Assembly (NCBI GenBank): GCA_008638375.1
Contig: CM018049.1
Coordinates: 1-64,000 of the forward strand
Reading direction: 5' to 3'
DNA length: 64,000 nt
Source: Nyssa sinensis
Taxonomy: Eukaryota > Streptophyta > Magnoliopsida > Cornales > Nyssaceae
The position numbers and the translations under genes were made by a program. A model generated the notes under the pieces. That model saw only the letters and a program-made list of their open reading frames with translations, searched no databases and was not told the origin of the DNA. How positions within the stretch are numbered: position 1 is the stretch's first letter; every line of letters starts with the position of its first letter. This document shows positions 24,461 to 36,714 of this stretch, piece by piece.

Positions 24461-24534
24461 GTGGCACGCTGGCCAGCGTGCCACTTCCCTCCCAAAAGAT
24501 ACCACGTTCGAGTCCCTCCAGGTGCACTGCACCT
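24461..24534 (+). other. tRNA-like module with perfect 24-bp palindrome, B1
   Basis: 24461-24484 is a perfect palindrome whose half is GTGGCACGCTGG. About 25 nt on comes the B-box-like CGTTCGAGTCCC, and at 24534 a T-rich run. The F copy (33770-33845, other strand) has the same arrangement with one palindrome mismatch. Relative to each LTR it is antisense. Confidence 0.45.
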
Positions 24535-24608
24535 TTTTAATTTTTCTGATTTAAGTTATTATATAATATATATATATATATTCGGTCGCATATCCACCAT
24601 ACGCGTGC

Positions 24609-24682
24609 GTGTGGCCGAGTGGAAAGAAATGGGGTTTACGCGCGTGGGGTTTGGGGTTCGAAACCCCGTACCAGCAACCCTT
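24609..24682 (+). other. tRNA-like module (A box and B box), B1
   Basis: GTGGCCGAGTGG (A box of Leu/Ser-type tRNAs) is followed by GGGGTTCGAAACCCC (a T-arm with B box). F has the same pair on its antisense strand (33634-33698). It is not a full tRNA cloverleaf as far as I can fold by eye. Confidence 0.5.
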
Positions 24683-25560
24683 CCCTTTTCCTTTATTTTT
24701 CTCTATTTTCTTAAACCAAACGACGTACAGGGCATTAAACCGGAATAAACCATCTTATCCGCATATAGGATATCAAATAGGGCCCTTGTACGTGTAACCA
24801 AACGACCCATTTCATTTATATTTAAAAGATCTCATGTCCAAATGACGCAGTATCGAGACAACCGGTCCCAACACGTCGCCGTTTCGATCTCCCACTTAAC
24901 CCCTTCTTCCCCGATAATCCGGCAGAGAACATTAGGGTTCCGTCACCATCTCCGGTGACGGCAACCTAAATCTGACCACTTTTTTGACCTAGCTCAATGC
25001 CATTCCCTCTATTTTTCCATGGGGATCTCGAATCCACTTTTGGTTTTCCATTTAAACCACTGGTTCCTCACGAAATAGGGGTTCAAACATCTCCGGCCGA
25101 TTTTCCGGCCAAATGACATTTCCCATTTTCATGGTATTTTAAGCACTGTTTTGGCTCTAAAATTCTCCTAGTGTGTTTCTGCACTAGTATAGGTTGTTTC
25201 TACAAACTTTAAACGAGGTTTGATGCATAAAATATCACATGGCCGATTATTCTCTATAACCTGCAACTTGGTTTTTCTCCTTGGTTTCTAAACCATTTAA
25301 CCTGATTCTTTTTGCAATAAGTTACATTTTTCATGCTGATTTAGACCCTACAATTATATCTAAGCTTCATGCTCTAAATTGTAAAAACAGAACTTCAAAC
25401 TCTTACTTGGGTTTCGGTTTTTAGCCCACTGTGACCCTCCAAACTTCCTGTTTTATGCTCCTAAATTCTTTGCCAAAGTGTTCTCTCAATCTTGGTCTCT
25501 TTTTTGCCTTTAAACCCACACCCGTAGGTTCATATATGTAGAGAGAAGTTTCCACCGCCT

Positions 25561-25566
25561 CTCTCT

Positions 25567-25618
<52 letters not shown>
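25561..25618. repeat. (CT)n microsatellite
   Basis: A long alternating CT run, on the minus strand a (GA)n run in the B1 leader. It produces spurious ER-repeat frames. Confidence 0.95.
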
Positions 25619-25621
<3 letters not shown>

Positions 25622-26249
25622 TCCTCCCCCTTCTATGGCCCCTTTCCTTGACCTAGGACCTGTGCTCCCTCTGCCAAATGCAACCTTTGCATTAAATGGT
25701 TGGGGAGACTTGTTGTGCACTCATGTATATATATATATATATATATATATCATATTATATATATATATATAACACACACACACTTCACACCTAGCCGACA
25801 CACACCCTCACTCTCATACACTCCACCTGTATACTGCCCAAGGGCAGTTCCCTCTTCCCTTTTCATTTCCTTTTTATTTCTTTTACATATACTTATATAC
25901 ATAACATACATAACATACATTATATTATGTATGTATACATATACACATAAAATACATCTTTTTATACATGCATATACATGCATGTGTAGAGGTACAATTC
26001 CATTTTTAATCACATTTACATACATTTATTTTAATCGAGCTACGAATCTATGTTCACGTATGCATGCATGGAAATACGTGCATGCACGCATTACGATGCA
26101 ATGCCCTGTGGTGCTCGGGTGTTACTCAGCCTTGGTCATTCATTTCCATGAAAATACCATGATATACATATCTTACCGTTCAAGTTACATGTTTTATCCG
26201 ACCTACCTCGGTATACGTGACGTATCCCGGGTCGGGATATTACAGGGCA

Positions 26250-26970
26250 AACTGGAGTAATTCCAAATATGTCCCAATGACCAGTTAAGTGATCAACTGG
26301 ACTCCGATGATTGTAAAAATACGTACCTTAACATTTTAGGACAATCCGGACCCAATCGTGGGATTCGTTTTGTGAAACAAAATCTTCAAAATATAGATAC
26401 GTGAAATGCCAAATTACCATTATACCTTTAGTAATAAACAAGTTAGTTAAATATCAAAGGTGACATATTCTAACTTTATTGGGCACTCTGGACTCAATGG
26501 TAGAGTCCGTTTTAGCAAACAAAATACCAAAAAACATCACGCGTGAAAGTGTAAAATTATAAAAATGCCCCTAGGCTTAATGTAAGTCACAAAAATGCAA
26601 ATTAAGATCCGAAAAAGCCTAAATTAATTATATCCAATATTTTGGACTTGAGAGTAATGTTCCTTTGAGGAAAACAATACCCCGTAACAACTGGGAAATG
26701 ACGAATACATCCTTAGGACGTAATGAAGTTACCAGAAGTATAAAAAAGAAATTTAAAAGTCCGCATATATGTTATAAGGACCAAAGAAACTCAAATTGGA
26801 GTCTAAATACGTAAATTGTATATGAAAAAATATGAAATGTTAACAAAGATTAATTGCCATCATGCCCTTGAAGGGCCAAATAAGTTATATGGCACCAAGG
26901 AACCCTAAAAGGGAATTTAAAGACCCTTAATTGAATAGACTAAGTTCAAAATAACTTAAAACACTAAATA
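26250..26970 (+). mobile_element. 3' LTR of A1 (A2), part 3, truncated
   Basis: Continues A LTR sequence equal to 1933-2655 and stops abruptly after ACACTAAATA. Unrelated Tat sequence follows. The remaining 2 kb of the LTR is missing from this place. Confidence 0.85.
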
Positions 26971-28070
26971 TCCTTTTTGTTTGGAGGGGAGGGTCTACTA
27001 GGGAAGGAGCCTCCCCCACTGCCGCAGATGAAGATGGCTCGGTCTCCCACCTAGCCATCAGACCTTTTGTCAGCTCCTCTACACGGCCCCTAGCAGCCAT
27101 CAACTTATCACGATTAACAATGGAGGAATGGTCTCGGCTGCTTGGCTGTAAGAGCTTTTTGTATTGCTTTTGAAGCACAGGAGAAAAGCTCAGCCTCTTC
27201 CACACACTCCTATCTGCACAAAAGATACAAAGTTAATCAACTTGGCAATTGACGCACAAAACAAAATCAAAGCAACCATGGGAAAAATTGAGTCTCACCC
27301 TTTGGCCCAGTGGTTCGAGGGAATGTTGAAAGTTGGTCTTGGAAGTCCTCATATTCCCATCCTCCTTTTATGAAGAAATACCACTTCTTCTAAGTCTTGT
27401 TAGAGGAGGGCACGAAAGAAAGGGGTCTGAACCCACTATCAAAAGACATATAATAGAGGCCTTCCAACCTCATGTATTTTAGATCCATATTGCTACGGAT
27501 CAGGTCAAGAGACACGTCAACATCATTCATATGCCCTAACACTATGAAGCTTAGCAGATGTCTCTAACTATTGAGATTAAGGTCTGCAGGGCAAAGATTG
27601 AACCAACAGAAGAATTGTTTTACAAGGTCGGGAAGAGGGAGTGTCAGTCCCATTTCAAACCAAGCCAAATAGACACAAATTTCCCCCGCTCTAACATCGC
27701 GTGGGCGATCCAGAGCGTTCGGGACCCTAAAAGTAACGTTCGAGGGGAGATTGAATTTCTCCCACAACTCTTCTAACATACTCTCAGTAATTGCACTCTC
27801 ACCTTCCTCTCTACAGCCAGGTCAACCAGAGGTCTCACCGGCCCTATTTGGGGATTCCTCAAATGCATCAACTATCCTAACCTCTGGACTGGAGGGGGGC
27901 TCTACCAATCTATTTTCAGCATTATCAATAGAAGGAAGGTTCACAAGTTGAAGTTGAGAAAGGGTCCTAGAAGAACTGCCTAAACCAGAAGGTGACCGAG
28001 GGCCAGATATGGTGGACAAAGGAAAGTAACGAAGCAAAGGAAAGGGAACGTAAAAGGGGCTAAAAATCAA
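26971..28070 (-). pseudogene. Decayed antisense extra ORF of a Tat-lineage element (PF04195-like)
   Basis: On the minus strand one frame from about 28070 to 27390 reads with three in-frame stops. Recognisable pieces are EICVYLAWFEMGLTLPLPD, FNLCPADLNLNS and KKWYFFIKGG. These match the layout of the 'putative gypsy type transposon' domain (PF04195): a short aromatic stretch, GLxLPL, a QL/L-x-PN-like block, and a W-x-x-FF block. Such ORFs are known in Tat-lineage gypsy elements between pol and the 3' LTR, often in antisense. A PPT and LTR follow in the + direction, so it is antisense here too. The C-terminal part (27205-26971) is in another frame. Stops such as TAG where TGG is expected show it is dead. 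Family call by motif only. Confidence 0.6.
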
Positions 28071-28390
28071 ACCTGAAATTAAGAAAGGCTACGAACACCG
28101 GATATGCTCCGACCTTCAAAATGCGTCAACCAACAATGGCAGAGTCTCTGATACTATAGGGGCAAGTGTAAAAGAAAGGCGTAAAAAGTCCTTTCTCCCT
28201 CTTTATATACATATTCGAAATATGAGCCCCCCAAGCCGATTCGACATGTCGGTTGAGGGTAATGATGGCTTCTTAAGTATCGGTTGCGCAATAAATAACC
28301 CATTAAACCGACGTCTCAAAAAATGGAGAAACAAAACATGTGACCCTTCATAAAGCCCATAGCCCTAGTTACGCCCTAGCTCCTAACTAG

Positions 28391-28409
28391 GGCTCGGGGG
28401 GGGAGTAGC
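28391..28409 (+). promoter_or_regulatory. Polypurine tract of the Tat element
   Basis: GGCTCGGGGGGGGAGTAGC directly precedes the LTR start TGATATACC. The TRIM at 63231 has a related tract (AGGGGGAGTAGC on the minus strand). Confidence 0.7.
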
Positions 28410-28957
28410 TGATATACCACAAACAGACACACTAATCACCTTGAGACACGTGTGCTTACAGAACCGATAAACTCGGTCATACGGAGCAGGAGTAGCCTCC
28501 AGGGCATTCTCATACACATATCCTCCAGACCTTATATTCTGGGCAATATTCACTCAGTATTCCGCATGGTTCCAACCTCGTTGTTTCCTTAACGACTGTC
28601 GAGTAGGGAATAAGGAAACAGTCTTCAACAAGGAAACTGCTAGCTATGATTATCTCTATCTACGGTGCAATGTTTCACAAGGTAACTGCAATCTCCGATG
28701 ATCACAAATCTCTATTTTCATGGCTCCGAATCCTAATAAACTTAGGAAGGCCACAGTCTATAAATTAAACCCTACAGGTGCGCTTTATTTTCATGCTCAT
28801 TCTTTGGCTTTCAATGCAGTCTTTTCAATTCAGTTTACTTACTTAAGCATCGAAGTGGCTACCGCTGGAGCCAATCTGGTGGCCCTCTGATACCCCTTTT
28901 GAGTGTTCTACAAGTCACGGAGCCCAGATTTATTACGAGCCGAAAAGTGCAGCATCA
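28410..28957 (+). mobile_element. Tat-lineage LTR (about 550 bp)
   Basis: Starts TGATATACCACAAAC after the PPT and ends GAAAAGTGCAGCATCA. The last 15-18 bases equal the LTR end of the TRIM at 63231-63696. Two bases (GT) follow before B2 starts. The rest of the Tat element, including pol and the other LTR, is absent from the window. Confidence 0.65.
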
Positions 28958-31900
28958 GTTGTCACGACCCGAAACCCACCCTATGCGAATCTCATGTTGC
29001 AGGGCCGACCCTAAGGCCGTCCCTACTTTTTTCCATTCCTGTATCATAGTACTAATATGCAATGTACTAAAAATTTAAAACAATGATCAGCGGAAGTCTT
29101 ATCAATACCAGTGATCAGCAGAAGTCTTTTAAATATAATGAACAGCAGAAGTCTTTACAATACACTGATATGGTTCTACGATAACAAAATAAGAACTAGA
29201 CATAACCAGCACCCTGTGGGTGGTGAATACAAGGGAGAACTAAAACATAGACTGGTACATTTTCTCAAAATGTCCTCCTACGCTTTTAGACTCTTACTAG
29301 GGTCTTGCAGCGTCATCACTTGAAATGGGGTAAATAGGGTGGAATAAGCTACGAAAGCTCAGCAAGTAAATGCAGATCTCCGACACTGGTATCAGTGAAA
29401 AGAATATAATTCCATGAATAAGAATATGATAGCCAATCATGAGAAAAGAGATGTTGTGATAGCCAATGAGAATAGTTGCCATAATGGCCAATGAACAGTG
29501 GGGTCACAATGTACAATCAAGAGTAATGGATATAACATCAACACGAAACTCTCCATAATAATATGTCAACATGAATGTAATACCACAATAAACCGATCAC
29601 AATCAAATCAATGAAGGATGTCATTCAACAATCGCAATCATATCACTCAAATAAGAGATGCTTTTATTTTGTGTCAAGACTTGGCACACCCTCGGTCTTT
29701 TGGGGCCCGGCATACCCCCCAATGAATTTCCATATGTCTGTTCATGGACTCGACCCGTAGGTCTCCAGTGTATTAGAAAGCATCATATGGATATTGTGGC
29801 TGAGCACAAATCCAGTATACATAAACATTTCATGATCATAAGTGATTCCATAAGAGTATCAAAATGGAATATCATATATACAATGAAAGCATAACAGTGG
29901 ACCTTTCAAGGCATGGTTCAACATGACAACAATGATATAGCAGTCAATCAATGTCCACAAGATGGAACAATATCACATTGTGGAAAATAATAATATTTGG
30001 TACGTTCAAGAGTACAAGTTTGGCAGTAATGAGAATAAACTTGGCTTGGAAACACCACATGAAAGAGAAAGGGAATTTACTTACCTCTAAATATGCGTTC
30101 CTAAATCAAGTCTCCTGTGGGTTTGCCTTTTTCCTGTCGAGTTCCTTATATATCAATAAATACAGTTTCAGAATAAATGCTATTCATCAAATTTTATGCC
30201 TTGTTATCATAAGTATTTCTAATACTAATTTAGACTATACCATTGAGTTCGGAATGCCGAGGAAAGTCAATTTAGGCTTTCGCGGAATTCCATTTGGACT
30301 TCTAGATTGAAAAGGGCAAAACTGTCATTTTGCATTTTTATGTGTCTTGTATACCTGGGACCTTTTTCGTAATTTTGACATTACCATTGGATTCATAAGG
30401 TCCGAGATAATAAAAATTGACTATTCATTTGCCTCGTTTGGACTTCGTTTGACCCACTTTTGAGTTAGGGGTATTTTCGTAATTTTCTTTAAATAATATT
30501 TATTAATTTTTCCTATTTGGGCCTTAGTGGAATTTCCCAAACTTTCTAGGGTCAATTCATAATTTTCAATAGTTCTGGTCTGAACCAGCGAGTTCACTGG
30601 CCCAAACCCTAAACCGGTCTGATCTTTCACTAAACCAACCGGTTCAGTTTAACTCAAAGAACCGGATTAAAATATCCAGATTCCTACCCTATCCAAGGTT
30701 TGGATTACTTCAAACCCCAAATTTTAATTTCCTATCTTTATATCCAAATAACCCAATTCCATTTTAAATCCAACCCCTAAACGATGCCGTATCAGTTGCC
30801 TTATCTACTTCCGGTCGGGTCCTGACCCAATCCGACCCAAACCCGGTTCCGTCTTGACCCGATATACCCCTCGATATTCTGGTCGTCTTTTCCGGTTATT
30901 CTTCCGGCCACAGTTGCTGGAACAGTAAACCCTAACCACTAATCTTCATTGTTTCACGTTCAAACTTCACTATTTTTGCACCAAATGATTTCTAGAGCTT
31001 TAGGAAACATTTTAGAACTTGGTTTTTGGTCCCAAACCCCACCGATTCCAACACCCATTTCTAGTTTTCTGGTGTTGCACCGGTGAGGGATAATTTGTTA
31101 TAAAACAGTCGTTTCTTGATCATTTTGCATTGTTTTTGTTGCGTTGGACTCCTGAAGATGTTTCCTACTTGTTTCTAATTATAGAATGAACATTAACTTA
31201 ATGTACAAACATCCACCATGTTTAACGGTGTGTAGCTATATAGATTTTTCTTGATTTTATGCATCTTTCTCTATTGTTTAAGCTTATTGTTTTTCTCTTT
31301 CATCTTGTGCATGCAATTAGCTTAGTTTCCAATCAATTATTTTAAGTTTTGTGCATAAAATCATAGGTCTCCAGATTTTTCGTCCAACCTGTAACTCAAG
31401 TTTTCTTGTTTATTTCCGCATCATTTTTCATCATTCTTTTTGCAAACTGTTCCTTATTCTATGCTCTTTAAGTTCATCAATTTAAAACAAACTTTCGTGC
31501 ACTAAATCTTAAAATCGGAATTTCACTTGACTTACCTTTTCCTTGGTTGCTCCTGTTGTGGTATCCTTTTCTATTCCTCCTCTACATCTAATGCTTCAGT
31601 CTGTCCTCAGTTTCTATTTCCTTTGTTTCTTTTCCATCTCAATCTAGATATACGTATGTACAGATATATTTAAGCAGCCACCGCCCTTGACTCTCTCTCT
31701 CTCTCTCTCTCTTGAGACATTTACATATACCTAATATTATATATCACACCCACTTGCCCACATGGTATCAAGGCTATCGGCAACCTTGTTGTCTCTCTTC
31801 AATACACACAGCACATGCACTTGATACACGCTTGACACATGTTACACACAGTGTACATACAATACACATACACCTCACACTTGGCACACACTGCCACCCA

Positions 31901-33633
31901 ACACACCTGCACACGACACGTGTTGCATGGCCACTGTAATACCCCGACCCAAATTAGGGACTATTAAGCTGTTGTGTTGAAATTGGAAATCAACACCTTT
32001 AGTAACAAGGTCGGTGTCGACCCCGACTGCACGAACTTTTAAGTAAATGTCCTGAAAAGTCAGGATGACTGTACATCACTTTCGTTGCAATCACCAACAT
32101 GTCGATTTTGATGATAATTACATTTTCACGTCAACTACCAATTGTTGATACGAGTACGAGAATTTGGACAAATATTACGAGAATACGAAGATTAGTACAA
32201 GATAATACATTTAAGAAAATAATTAATTTTTAAAGTAATTAATTATTTTAAATATAAGAAAAAATTGTAGCAATTAATATACGTAATTAAATATAGAAAT
32301 ATATATATATATATACTGTATAAATAATTATAACCTTAAATATATATATATATATATAATTATACATGAATATATATATGTGTATGAGAATGCATGCATG
32401 CATGTATGCCAAAATATGTATGTATGAAATGTATGTATAATAGGGCATGTTATTGTCCAAAGTGTACAAAAGTGGGAGAGGTATGTGTATTATCCAAGGT
32501 GTATTAGGGTTGAACTTTGTACATATACATATATATATATATATGTGAGTCAAACACCACACACACACACAACCGGCCACTCATGGCCTGTCCAACAGTG
32601 GCAATTCAGGCCACTCATGAAGAAACCTGAAATGGGTTAAACCAAAGAGAGGGGCAATCAGAAATTGCCATGATTTCTTCTCTTTATACAAAATACATGG
32701 TGCTTATACACACAAAACACAACCATCCGAGAGTGAGGGAGAGATTGAAGGAGTTTCTGGGACATTCAGAAGTAGGAAGCAAGGAGCAAGGGAGAGAGAA
32801 ACAGTTTGAAACAAGGTAAACCCACAAAACACTTGAAATTCTCTCTCTAGAATTCCTATACGTATGAGTTGTTTTAGCCTTTTTATTTTTGTATATATGA
32901 TGTTCAAAGTATATAGACATGAACAAAGCATGAAAACCTCAACTAGAAACACCTCAGAAGCATCAGCCGTACACACGGCAGCCATGGATGACCTTGCTTG
33001 AAGCAGGTCTGAACCAACTTTCCCTAAACCAAATTTGGTTTATCAAGACCTCAAGAAGACCCTAAGAGCATCCTAAAAACCTATATACGCGATCAAAAAT
33101 CCCAAGGAAAGACCTCCAAACATGGACTTGCAGGTTACGGGTTTACAACCCAAACCCTTAAACTCTCATTTAAACCAACATCCATGAATGGGATTTGAAT
33201 CCTCATGAAGAGGGGATCAAAATAAGCCCATCCTCACTAAAAATGGTGAAGAAATGAGCATGAACCCACGAGTTGCAGGTCTGATTATCGCGATTGGGAC
33301 CGAGCCAATGAACCAGTTTTGGTCCCTCAAACGAATGCCAAACCAGTCCTTAATGATTTGGGTAGGGTCTGGATAAAAAACAGAGAGAAATGGTTGAGAA
33401 AAATGGCACGAAATAGAAGCTTTTGAGCTTCGGGTTCTAGGGTTACAGAGAGGGATCGTTGGGGAAGATGAGGCCGAGTCGACTCGCAAACCATTTAAAA
33501 CCGAGTTGAAGGGTTGGCTCGGACACGTGGTGATATCCGGGGCTGCCACCGCATTAATGCGGCGGCGTCGTTTTGGGGCGCATATATAGGGCTGTTTGGA
33601 ATTGAAAAGAAAAAGAGAAAAAGAAGAAGGATT

Positions 33634-33698
33634 GTGGTCAGTGGGGTTCGAACCCCTGACCCCCACGCGCCCACGCACGCCTTTTCCCACTCGGCCAC
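33634..33698 (-). other. Antisense tRNA-like module, F
   Basis: Minus strand: GTGGCCGAGTGG, then GGGGTTCGAACCCC. Equivalent to 24609-24682 in B1. Lies between the first donor site and the inverted-repeat array. Confidence 0.5.
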
Positions 33699-33769
33699 GC
33701 GTATGCGTGTGTCCATTTACAAACACAATATGTATATATATTACAGTTAATTAAATCCAAAAATTAAAA

Positions 33770-33845
33770 AGGTGCAACCGCACCTGGTGAGGATTCGAAC
33801 GTGCGTGGTATGGGGAGGGAGGTGACACGCTGGCCAGCGTGCCAC
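33770..33845 (-). other. Second antisense tRNA-like module with palindrome, F
   Basis: Minus strand: a near-perfect palindrome (half GTGGCACGCTGG, one mismatch), then CGTTCGAATCCTC. Equivalent to 24461-24534 in B1. Confidence 0.4.
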
Positions 33846-33984
33846 CCTATTCAACCTGTTCTAATTATGTACAAAATAATATATATATTATGCTTAATTA
33901 AGATTAATTTAATTAAATGAAATTAATTAAATTAAATGCTCCGAAATGGCCCGTTGTCCAAAAATCACAAGTTATATATGTAAC

Positions 33985-34330
33985 CTTACTATCTCGGACC
34001 CTCTGAGTCCATTGGTGAGGTCTGTGACATGAGATGAGGCCCCAAAAAATTTAAGACTCCTAAAAATGTCAAAATGACCAAATTGCCCTTCCCCCTAAAC
34101 AAGTCAAACGAAGTCCGAATTAAACAAATAAATAGTGTATCCTTACTATTTTGGATACTCTGAGACTGATGGTAGGGTCCATTTTAAGAGACTGGGACCC
34201 AAAAAAAATAAAGACACGTAAAAGGGTAAAATGACCAAATTACCCCTAGTACACCAAAAGCCAAATTAAACCAAAGGTCTAAACTGACTTTCTTCGACGC
34301 TCCGGACTCAATGGTAGAGTCTATTCGACC
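33985..34330 (+). repeat. Tandem inverted-repeat array, F
   Basis: Three units with cores near 33998-34022, 34150-34175 and 34300-34323 (CCGGACTCAATGGTAGAGTC). Spacing is about 150 bp. Tails contain ACACGTAAAAGGG and AAATGACCAAATTACCCCT. Confidence 0.8.
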
Positions 34331-34499
34331 AAAAGAAATGTCTAAAATAAAAATACATAAAATTTGATGAATAGCATCTGTCAGATGACTATAAATTAAA
34401 GTGATGCCAAAGTACTAATCTACGGCATATACGAGGACATGACAACACATCAACCTTAGAATAAAAATTTCTAACTCATAAATTGATCTTAGGTAAATC

Positions 34500-35000
34500 A
34501 TGGAAGAACAACGAACCAAGTACACGATCATGACCAAGGCCCAAAGGGCCAAGGACCCAAAGCAACAGGCCTTCATGCAAGAGCTGTTGCGTCGACAGAG
34601 AGTAATCGACAGATTTGTCAAGATAGCCAAGGCGACAGAGGTCGTCCTCGGTAAGCCCCTTCATGTTCAAATCACCCACCAAGGCCATGGTGGCGGAGGC
34701 TAAAAAGAAGAAGGAAGAAGAAAGGAAATTGGAAGAGGAGAGAGAGAACACAGAAACCTTAGCCGAATGGCGTCGCAGGTAATATTATTATCATTAAGAA
34801 CATAAGTTACTAGCTCTGTATTACAGTTATAAGACAGACAGGTATGTCAAGTTAGGCTTCTCACAGTCTACACTTAGTGAGTTGTGGAGTTAATTAAGTA
34901 CATATGAAAATTTATGAAATCTTCATGAATCTTGATAGGCTAAGGAAAGAGAGAGTAAAAGGGAAGGCGCCTCAGTAGAGCTAACCCTAAAGGACCAAGG
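34500..35000 (+). CDS. LTR-borne spliced small ORF (lysine-rich), copy F
   Basis: Homologue of the D ORF at 6165. ATG at 34500 is followed by KYTIMTKAQR, KQQAFMQELL and IAKATEVV, then a one-base insertion near 34686. After it the frame MVAEAKKKKEEER...TETLAEW resumes. Exon 1 ends CGCAG|GTAATA at 34778, in the same codon phase as D. Exon 2 (34939-34999) encodes a basic stretch matching D up to a stop (CAGTAG, where D has CAGTTA) and ends CAAG|GTGAGTAACC. The frameshift and stop indicate decay. Similarity between two otherwise diverged LTR families, concentrated at codon level, is the reason to call it once coding. Not a known family to me. Confidence 0.45.
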
Positions 35001-36297
35001 TGAGTAACCCTGTATTTGAACTGGAGATTTAACTCCATATATTTGAAGAAGTTTTAAGCTCAAGTCATTGCAGCCTTTGAATATCAAATTCAGTCTTTAT
35101 ATGATTCCGTTCTTTAAAATATTCTGTTACGGCATGCTTATTAGATGTTTTAAATTCAGCTCTTTTCTTGAAAATACATCAGCATGTCTAAATCAATTGC
35201 AAACCTCTTTAATATTCTGAATTTGATTATCACGTGTATTTGAAGCTTTATTGTAGAATTTATACATTTCATGCTTTAAATGTTCATGAAAAATATCTAT
35301 TGAAGAAGTCATGTGACAAATGTTTTATAAGATAAACGGTACTAAGTACCACCCCCTATTATGGTTGAAATCCTTCGGGATTCAACAGTACATGCCCGGT
35401 AGAAGGATCTAATCCCCCAGGCAAATAAGATATCTCCATCGACAGTATTGGCAGTAAAATGGGAGTCTGGTTCGAAACAGATTCCGCCTAATAAAAGAGA
35501 AAAGATGACAAGTGATTTTGAAAATAGAAGTAGGTATTATCCCTATTCTATTTCACGTGTTTATATGCTTTTAAATTGCATATGCTCTATTTGAAGAAAA
35601 TGTGTATTTAGCTTGAATACTTTAACTGTTCAAAGCTATTGTTTTAAGAATGCATATACTCTGTGTTCTAAAATGTACAAGCAATTGGTAGTGAGAATTT
35701 CATAAACCCTCATGTGCTAAAACCACTACCGGTTGAAAACCCCATGACGAATGCAGGAATTACTCACAAGCTTTGATTAGCTTACCCGGATTTTATCCGC
35801 CCCCCTTTCAGGTGACTAAGGGCAGATCGATTTTTGAAGACTATAAGGATGAACCTAGCTTTTGGGAAGATTTGCTTGAGGAGTTCTTTTGGGGAAAAAT
35901 CACATGAACTCTGATTAATATGTTTTGTATTAGCTGATATCTTAAGGACGTGTATTAAGCCCCACGGGGCAGTTGAATTAAGATTTTAATTATGAAGCCT
36001 TTTAAGTTTTAGTTATGCTCTGATTTTATGTGAATGTGTGAACATGTGTACCATTGTGAATAGCGGCAGTATCGGACGGATGTGCAAATTTTACATAAGA
36101 AAAAAAAAAAAAAAAGAAGTTTTTTTCACGCTTCCGCAACCACATGAAGCACATCTATTCGGTACCGCTGCCTATGCGAGCCTTGTCTCGAGGCCTTCGG
36201 GTCTCGGGGCGGTGGTCGCGATCCGGTAATCCGCACAGGGTGGGTTTCGGGTCGTGACAGCCACCTTACCATTTTCCTTTCTTTCTTACTTTAAAAA

Positions 36298-36328
<31 letters not shown>

Positions 36329-36714
36329 CGTGTACATGATACTATATTATATACCTATTCGTATACGCACATACATATATTTACCCTTGATTATACATTC
36401 ATACATATATCCGTATATATACATCTATGCCCATTTTTATAAGCGTATATATACACTAATATTTAATAGACTACGCGTGCATGCAAACAGTCACATGCAT
36501 GGGGGTACGTGCATGCATGCATTACGAGACTCAGTCCTGAGTCGCTCAGGTGTTGCTTGGCAATGTCTGTAAAAATGAGCCATTCACATTCCAATACCAT
36601 TCAGTCTAATGAATACAATGGTATAGAGCTTAACAGTTCGATTTACAACTAGTGATATTCCACTCTACCGGTGTACCTCGGTATACGTGCCATATCCCGA
36701 GTCGGTATATTACA

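Larger units (their letters stand above)
22572..26244 (-). mobile_element. Solo LTR B1, minus orientation
   Basis: Begins TGTCACGACCCGAAACCC, ends CCCGGGTCGGGATATTACA, with perfect GGGCA duplications (22567-22571, 26245-26249). It inserted inside the first inverted-repeat unit of A2. On the minus strand: (GA)n leader (25561-25618), tRNA-like modules on the opposite strand (24461-24680), array (23960-24320), intron from 23835 (GAA|GTAAG) to 22930 (TTTCAG|GTGATG). No pol. Confidence 0.9.
31935..36259 (+). mobile_element. Solo LTR F inserted in B2
   Basis: Begins TGTAATACCCCGACCC and ends GGGTTTCGGGTCGTGACA with perfect GCCAC duplications (31930-31934, 36260-36264). 4.3 kb. In order: AT-rich promoter zone (32300-32550), GA leader with donor CAAG|GTAAACC (32815), antisense tRNA-like modules (33634-33845), array (33985-34330), ORF exon 1 (34500-34778), exon 2 (34939-34999), acceptor TTTCAG|GTGACT (35811), LTR end. 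It is the clearest full example of the shared LTR layout. Confidence 0.9.
28960..36714 (-). mobile_element. Solo LTR B2, minus orientation, holding F
   Basis: Starts TGTCACGACCCGAAACCC and ends CGAGTCGGTATATTACA, as B1 does. F occupies 31935-36259. Flanks do not match (TCAGT before, TAGGT after); the right flank is A internal sequence and the left is Tat LTR. It therefore probably records a recombination between copies, not a simple insertion. It has two array units (near 30240 and 30380), an AACCGG cluster (30598-30670) and a (CT)n leader (31689-31711). Confidence 0.7.

Noticed and set aside
24609..24682. A possible tRNA-Leu/Ser gene
   Set aside because: A and B boxes are good, but I cannot pair a complete acceptor stem and anticodon arm, and the copy in F shows the same loss; kept as tRNA-like only.
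25421..25720. Frame with ER repeats
   Set aside because: Translation of the (CT)n microsatellite at 25561-25618.
25700..26260. 186-codon plus-strand frame and its antisense partner
   Set aside because: Made of TA/CA/CATG repeats in the B1 LTR promoter zone (YIYI, HTHT); no homologue-like motif.
33217..33726. 169-codon minus-strand frame in F
   Set aside because: Antisense to the LTR and runs through the tRNA-like module; not kept open in B1, so a chance frame.
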